This document shows positions 5,978 through 7,821 of a stretch of DNA of 7,821 nt, piece after piece. Source of the DNA: Clostridia bacterium (GTDB lineage: Bacteria; Bacillota_A; Clostridia; Christensenellales; Aristaeellaceae); the NCBI GenBank assembly GCA_017481185.1, contig JAFUPO010000243.1, positions 1 to 7,821 of the forward strand, given 5' to 3'. Within the stretch, counting starts at the first letter, position 1, and each line of letters opens with the position of its first letter. The notes beneath the pieces were generated by a model. It did not search any database and had not been told where the DNA came from. It worked only from the letters and a program-made list of their open reading frames with translations. Both the position numbers and the translations under genes were made by a program.

Positions 5978-7165
5978 TTACCAGCAGTACACCATGATCT
6001 CGGACAGGGTATTGAGAGTAAAGTTCATATGCAGGGTGACATGGCGGCCATCGCCCAGGTCAATGGCGTAGCGCAGGGTTGCGGAGGCATTGTCGCCATA
6101 CTCCGCGGTGCCATAGGGCGCGGTAACGCCGTCGCCGTAAAGGATTTCTTTGACGCCGTCAAAGGCTCCCTCGCTGTGGCGGAAACGCATAATCACGCTG
6201 GAGAGGCTTTCATCAATCCGCACGCCCCGGGGCCCTTCCAGGTTGGGGCCGTCAATGGTAAGAAAATCCAGGTGGCTAAAGGTCTTATCACTGTTATAAG
6301 CAAAGGTGAGAATGGCATTGGGGAAGGAAACTGTGCGCAGATAATTGGCGCCATCCTCCATCCACACATCATCTACCACCTCGCCCCAAAGGGAGATAGC
6401 CTCCTCGGGGGTGACAGAGAGAAAATCAATGCCGGAAAAGGTCAAGTCATCCCGGTCAAAGGCTTCCAGATCCGTGCCCAAGGCGCTGGTGGGATACATA
6501 TGGTAGGAGTTCATTTGCTGCACCTGCTTAACAGCCGCTAGGTTGCTCTGCACCTGCTCCTGGGAGATCATGCTGTTCAGGCCATAGGCCTTGACGCTGA
6601 CAACGGTGTTTTCCTGGAGGGTATAGACCAGGCCACAGTCTGTATAGCCGTCGTTTTCTCCGGAGGCAGGCTGCTCATGAACCGCATACTGAACCACGCC
6701 TACCTGCTGGCCTGTGCGCTGCACCCAAGCCCAGGCGGCGCTGGAGGGCAGGGTATCAATACAGTAAAGAACGGCAAAATCCTCATCGCCCACCAGGTCA
6801 GGGTTTTCGTTGTAATAGGCTGCCAGCAGATCGTTTAATGAGGCAGAGAGCGAGGCGGTACGGGGCGCAGCCTGCTCTAGGTCGGAAACCACCAGGGCGT
6901 TGAGAGACGCCCCCTCCTGGGTGGGTTTATCAAAGTAGAGGGTGCCAAAGTTGTAAATATAGGCGTAGCCATCCTCGGTCAGCGCCTCCTCGCCAATGGG
7001 AGCGTTGAGAGGCTCTTGAGATTTGGCCAGATCCAGATAGCTGTTGACCCACCGCATCAGTTCGTCATATTCAAGAATGGAAGCATCAGAGCCTTCAGCC
7101 ATAGACAGGCTGGCAAAGGATAGGGTGATGATCAGGCACATCAGGCCCAGAAGGATCTTTTTCAT
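5978..7165 (-). CDS. Secreted protein of unknown function, 395 residues
   Basis: I do not recognise a named family. Seen: a classical signal peptide with MKK, a hydrophobic core at about 4-20 and a likely signal peptidase I site after Ala23 (SMA before EGSD). There is no lipobox cysteine, sortase motif or second membrane helix, so the mature protein of about 372 residues should be released or held at the surface by interactions. The mature part is acidic and rich in predicted beta strands. The C-terminal half contains two similar modules, about 241-305 and about 310-395. Each has a short helix after an entry motif (VTPEEAISLWG; RIDESLSSVIMRF) followed by strands, somewhat like the BamE/SmpA fold; that comparison is inference. 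The start is supported by AAAGGAG 7 nt before the ATG. It is the first gene after a candidate promoter and a strong upstream terminator, and lies 39 nt before the repeat-protein gene, so the two are probably co-transcribed and may work together at the cell surface. Confidence 0.85.
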   Translation of the reverse strand: MKKILLGLMCLIITLSFASLSMAEGSDASILEYDELMRWVNSYLDLAKSQEPLNAPIGEEALTEDGYAYIYNFGTLYFDKPTQEGASLNALVVSDLEQAAPRTASLSASLNDLLAAYYNENPDLVGDEDFAVLYCIDTLPSSAAWAWVQRTGQQVGVVQYAVHEQPASGENDGYTDCGLVYTLQENTVVSVKAYGLNSMISQEQVQSNLAAVKQVQQMNSYHMYPTSALGTDLEAFDRDDLTFSGIDFLSVTPEEAISLWGEVVDDVWMEDGANYLRTVSFPNAILTFAYNSDKTFSHLDFLTIDGPNLEGPRGVRIDESLSSVIMRFRHSEGAFDGVKEILYGDGVTAPYGTAEYGDNASATLRYAIDLGDGRHVTLHMNFTLNTLSEIMVYCW

Positions 7166-7172
7166 GTGCTTG

Positions 7173-7179
7173 CTCCTTT
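7173..7179 (-). promoter_or_regulatory. Ribosome binding site of the secreted-protein gene
   Basis: AAAGGAG on the minus strand, 7 nt before the ATG at 7165-7163. It supports the start chosen, which also gives a well-formed signal peptide. Confidence 0.85.
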
Positions 7180-7204
7180 GAAATTGATAGATGTAACCGA
7201 TTCT

Positions 7205-7233
7205 ATTTTACTCCAAATTGTTACGTTTGTATA
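7205..7233 (-). promoter_or_regulatory. Candidate promoter of the four-gene operon
   Basis: The minus strand carries TATACA (7233-7228) and TAAAAT (7210-7205) separated by 17 nt. The -10 box differs from consensus at one base and the -35 box at two. It lies between the upstream terminator and the secreted-protein start, where a promoter is needed, and predicts a leader of about 30 nt. No clear operator is visible. Confidence 0.45.
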
Positions 7234-7277
7234 GAGGAAAACCATGACGAAAGATGTAAAAATGTCAAAATGCACAC

Positions 7278-7310
7278 AAAAAAGACCCCTTTTCGTAAAA
7301 GAAAAGGGGC
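7278..7310 (-). terminator. Rho-independent terminator after the VanW-family gene
   Basis: On the minus strand a hairpin with arms GCCCCTTTTC (7310-7301) and GAAAAGGGGT (7294-7285) and a 6-nt loop is followed by C and six T's (7283-7278). The stem has nine Watson-Crick pairs plus a closing G-U. It starts 6 nt after the VanW-family stop codon (7319-7317), so it ends that transcript and separates it from the four-gene operon. Confidence 0.92.
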
Positions 7311-7316
7311 TTGTGC

Positions 7317-7821
7317 TTAATTTGTTGCTCGTTCGGTGACGCCAATCCAATAGCGGGGCTGCTGGGCTTTGTAGGTATCGGTGCTGATCAATTCCCTTTC
7401 GACCTCCACGCCATCCACCACTTTGGAGCGGTAGGTTTCCACCACGTAGCCTTCCTTGCCGTTGGACTTTTTCTTGGTCTGGTCGGTATAGACGACATAT
7501 TCGCCGGTCTTATCCTTATCGTAGATGATTTCATCCGTGGGCTTAAGAACCTCTACTGTGGTGCTTTCAAGATCATAGAAGGTATTTTCGCCCAAGGTTT
7601 CGCCATAGATACGTACCCGGCAGATATAGCGATTTTTACGGTTGGGGTCATCCTCCACGGCAGCGGTGATGTAGATGGGGTATTCGGAGTTGTTGCGGAA
7701 GATAAAGTCGATCTTTTTGCCCTCGTAGTTCACCGTAGCGTCCTGGCCGTAGATGTTATAGCTCACTTCTATGGAGTGAGTCTCCCGAAGAACGATTTCC
7801 ATGCCAGAGCGCAGAGTAGCC
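7317..7821 (-). CDS. VanW-family protein, C-terminal part with a G5-like domain (5' end outside the window)
   Basis: C-terminal 167 residues of a surface protein; the reading frame stays open to the right edge (ATLRSG precedes the first internal ATG at 7802), so the true start lies outside. The first part matches the end of a VanW domain: a stretch like the family's AGLEIVERHNHS..VSY, then YGQDATVNY, then FRNNSEYPIYITA and a final VRIYGE strand. The last 80 or so residues resemble a G5 domain (YVVETYRSKVVDGVEVERELISTDTY read in pieces), a beta module often linked to binding cell-wall sugars. VanW proteins are named from vancomycin resistance clusters, but most are not resistance genes and their activity is unknown. 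No van genes are visible here. A strong terminator directly follows the stop. Family call is confident; function is not. Confidence 0.85.
   Translation of the reverse strand, partial: ATLRSGMEIVLRETHSIEVSYNIYGQDATVNYEGKKIDFIFRNNSEYPIYITAAVEDDPNRKNRYICRVRIYGETLGENTFYDLESTTVEVLKPTDEIIYDKDKTGEYVVYTDQTKKKSNGKEGYVVETYRSKVVDGVEVERELISTDTYKAQQPRYWIGVTERATN

Noticed and set aside
7263..7268. Perfect TTGACA on the minus strand upstream of the secreted-protein gene
   Set aside because: No acceptable -10 hexamer occurs 16-18 nt downstream (the bases there read around ATGGTT), and it sits close to the terminator tail. TATACA/TAAAAT fits better.
7317..7821. Vancomycin-resistance gene
   Set aside because: VanW-family proteins are widespread in Clostridia without resistance, and no vanA/B, vanH, vanX, vanS or vanR is visible in the window.

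Overview
The window is a stretch of a Gram-positive, Clostridia-like chromosome (Oscillospiraceae or a relative is my best guess, by inference). The reasons are AGGAGG-type ribosome binding sites at a constant 7-nt distance from every start that can be judged, a sigma-A-type promoter, a VanW/G5 protein, a membrane-anchored zinc-ribbon protein with 'GDYxDA' repeats, and an intergenic repeat of a type I recall from gut Clostridia. Every supported gene is on the minus strand, so the window reads from its right end to its left end. I see no phage, transposase, CRISPR, tRNA or rRNA sequence.

Layout in transcription order. (1) 7821-7317: the C-terminal part of a VanW-family protein ending in a G5-like domain, closed by a strong rho-independent terminator (7278-7310). 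(2) 7233-826: a probable four-gene operon. It starts at a candidate promoter (7205-7233) and encodes a secreted protein of unknown function (7165-5978), a 943-residue membrane protein with a cytoplasmic zinc ribbon and about 16 extracytoplasmic TPR-like repeats (5938-3107), a family 3 membrane acyltransferase (3110-1938), and an M29 metallo-aminopeptidase (1941-826). The last two junctions are ATGA overlaps, so translation of the last three genes is likely coupled. (3) 825-559: a non-coding stretch holding a 42-bp perfect palindrome (769-810) just after the operon, then a composite hairpin repeat (656-726). (4) 558-1: a consensus-like promoter and the first 163 codons of glyceraldehyde-3-phosphate dehydrogenase, cut by the window edge.

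How the genes fit together. gap is housekeeping glycolysis with its own promoter and is not part of the operon. The operon joins a secreted protein, a large cell-surface repeat scaffold and a membrane acyltransferase, so a role in the cell envelope is reasonable, with the repeat protein as an assembly or protein-binding platform. This is inference: only the acyltransferase and the aminopeptidase have recognisable chemistry, and the aminopeptidase may simply be a co-transcribed cytoplasmic enzyme. The least described parts are the repeat protein, the secreted protein and the two intergenic hairpin elements.
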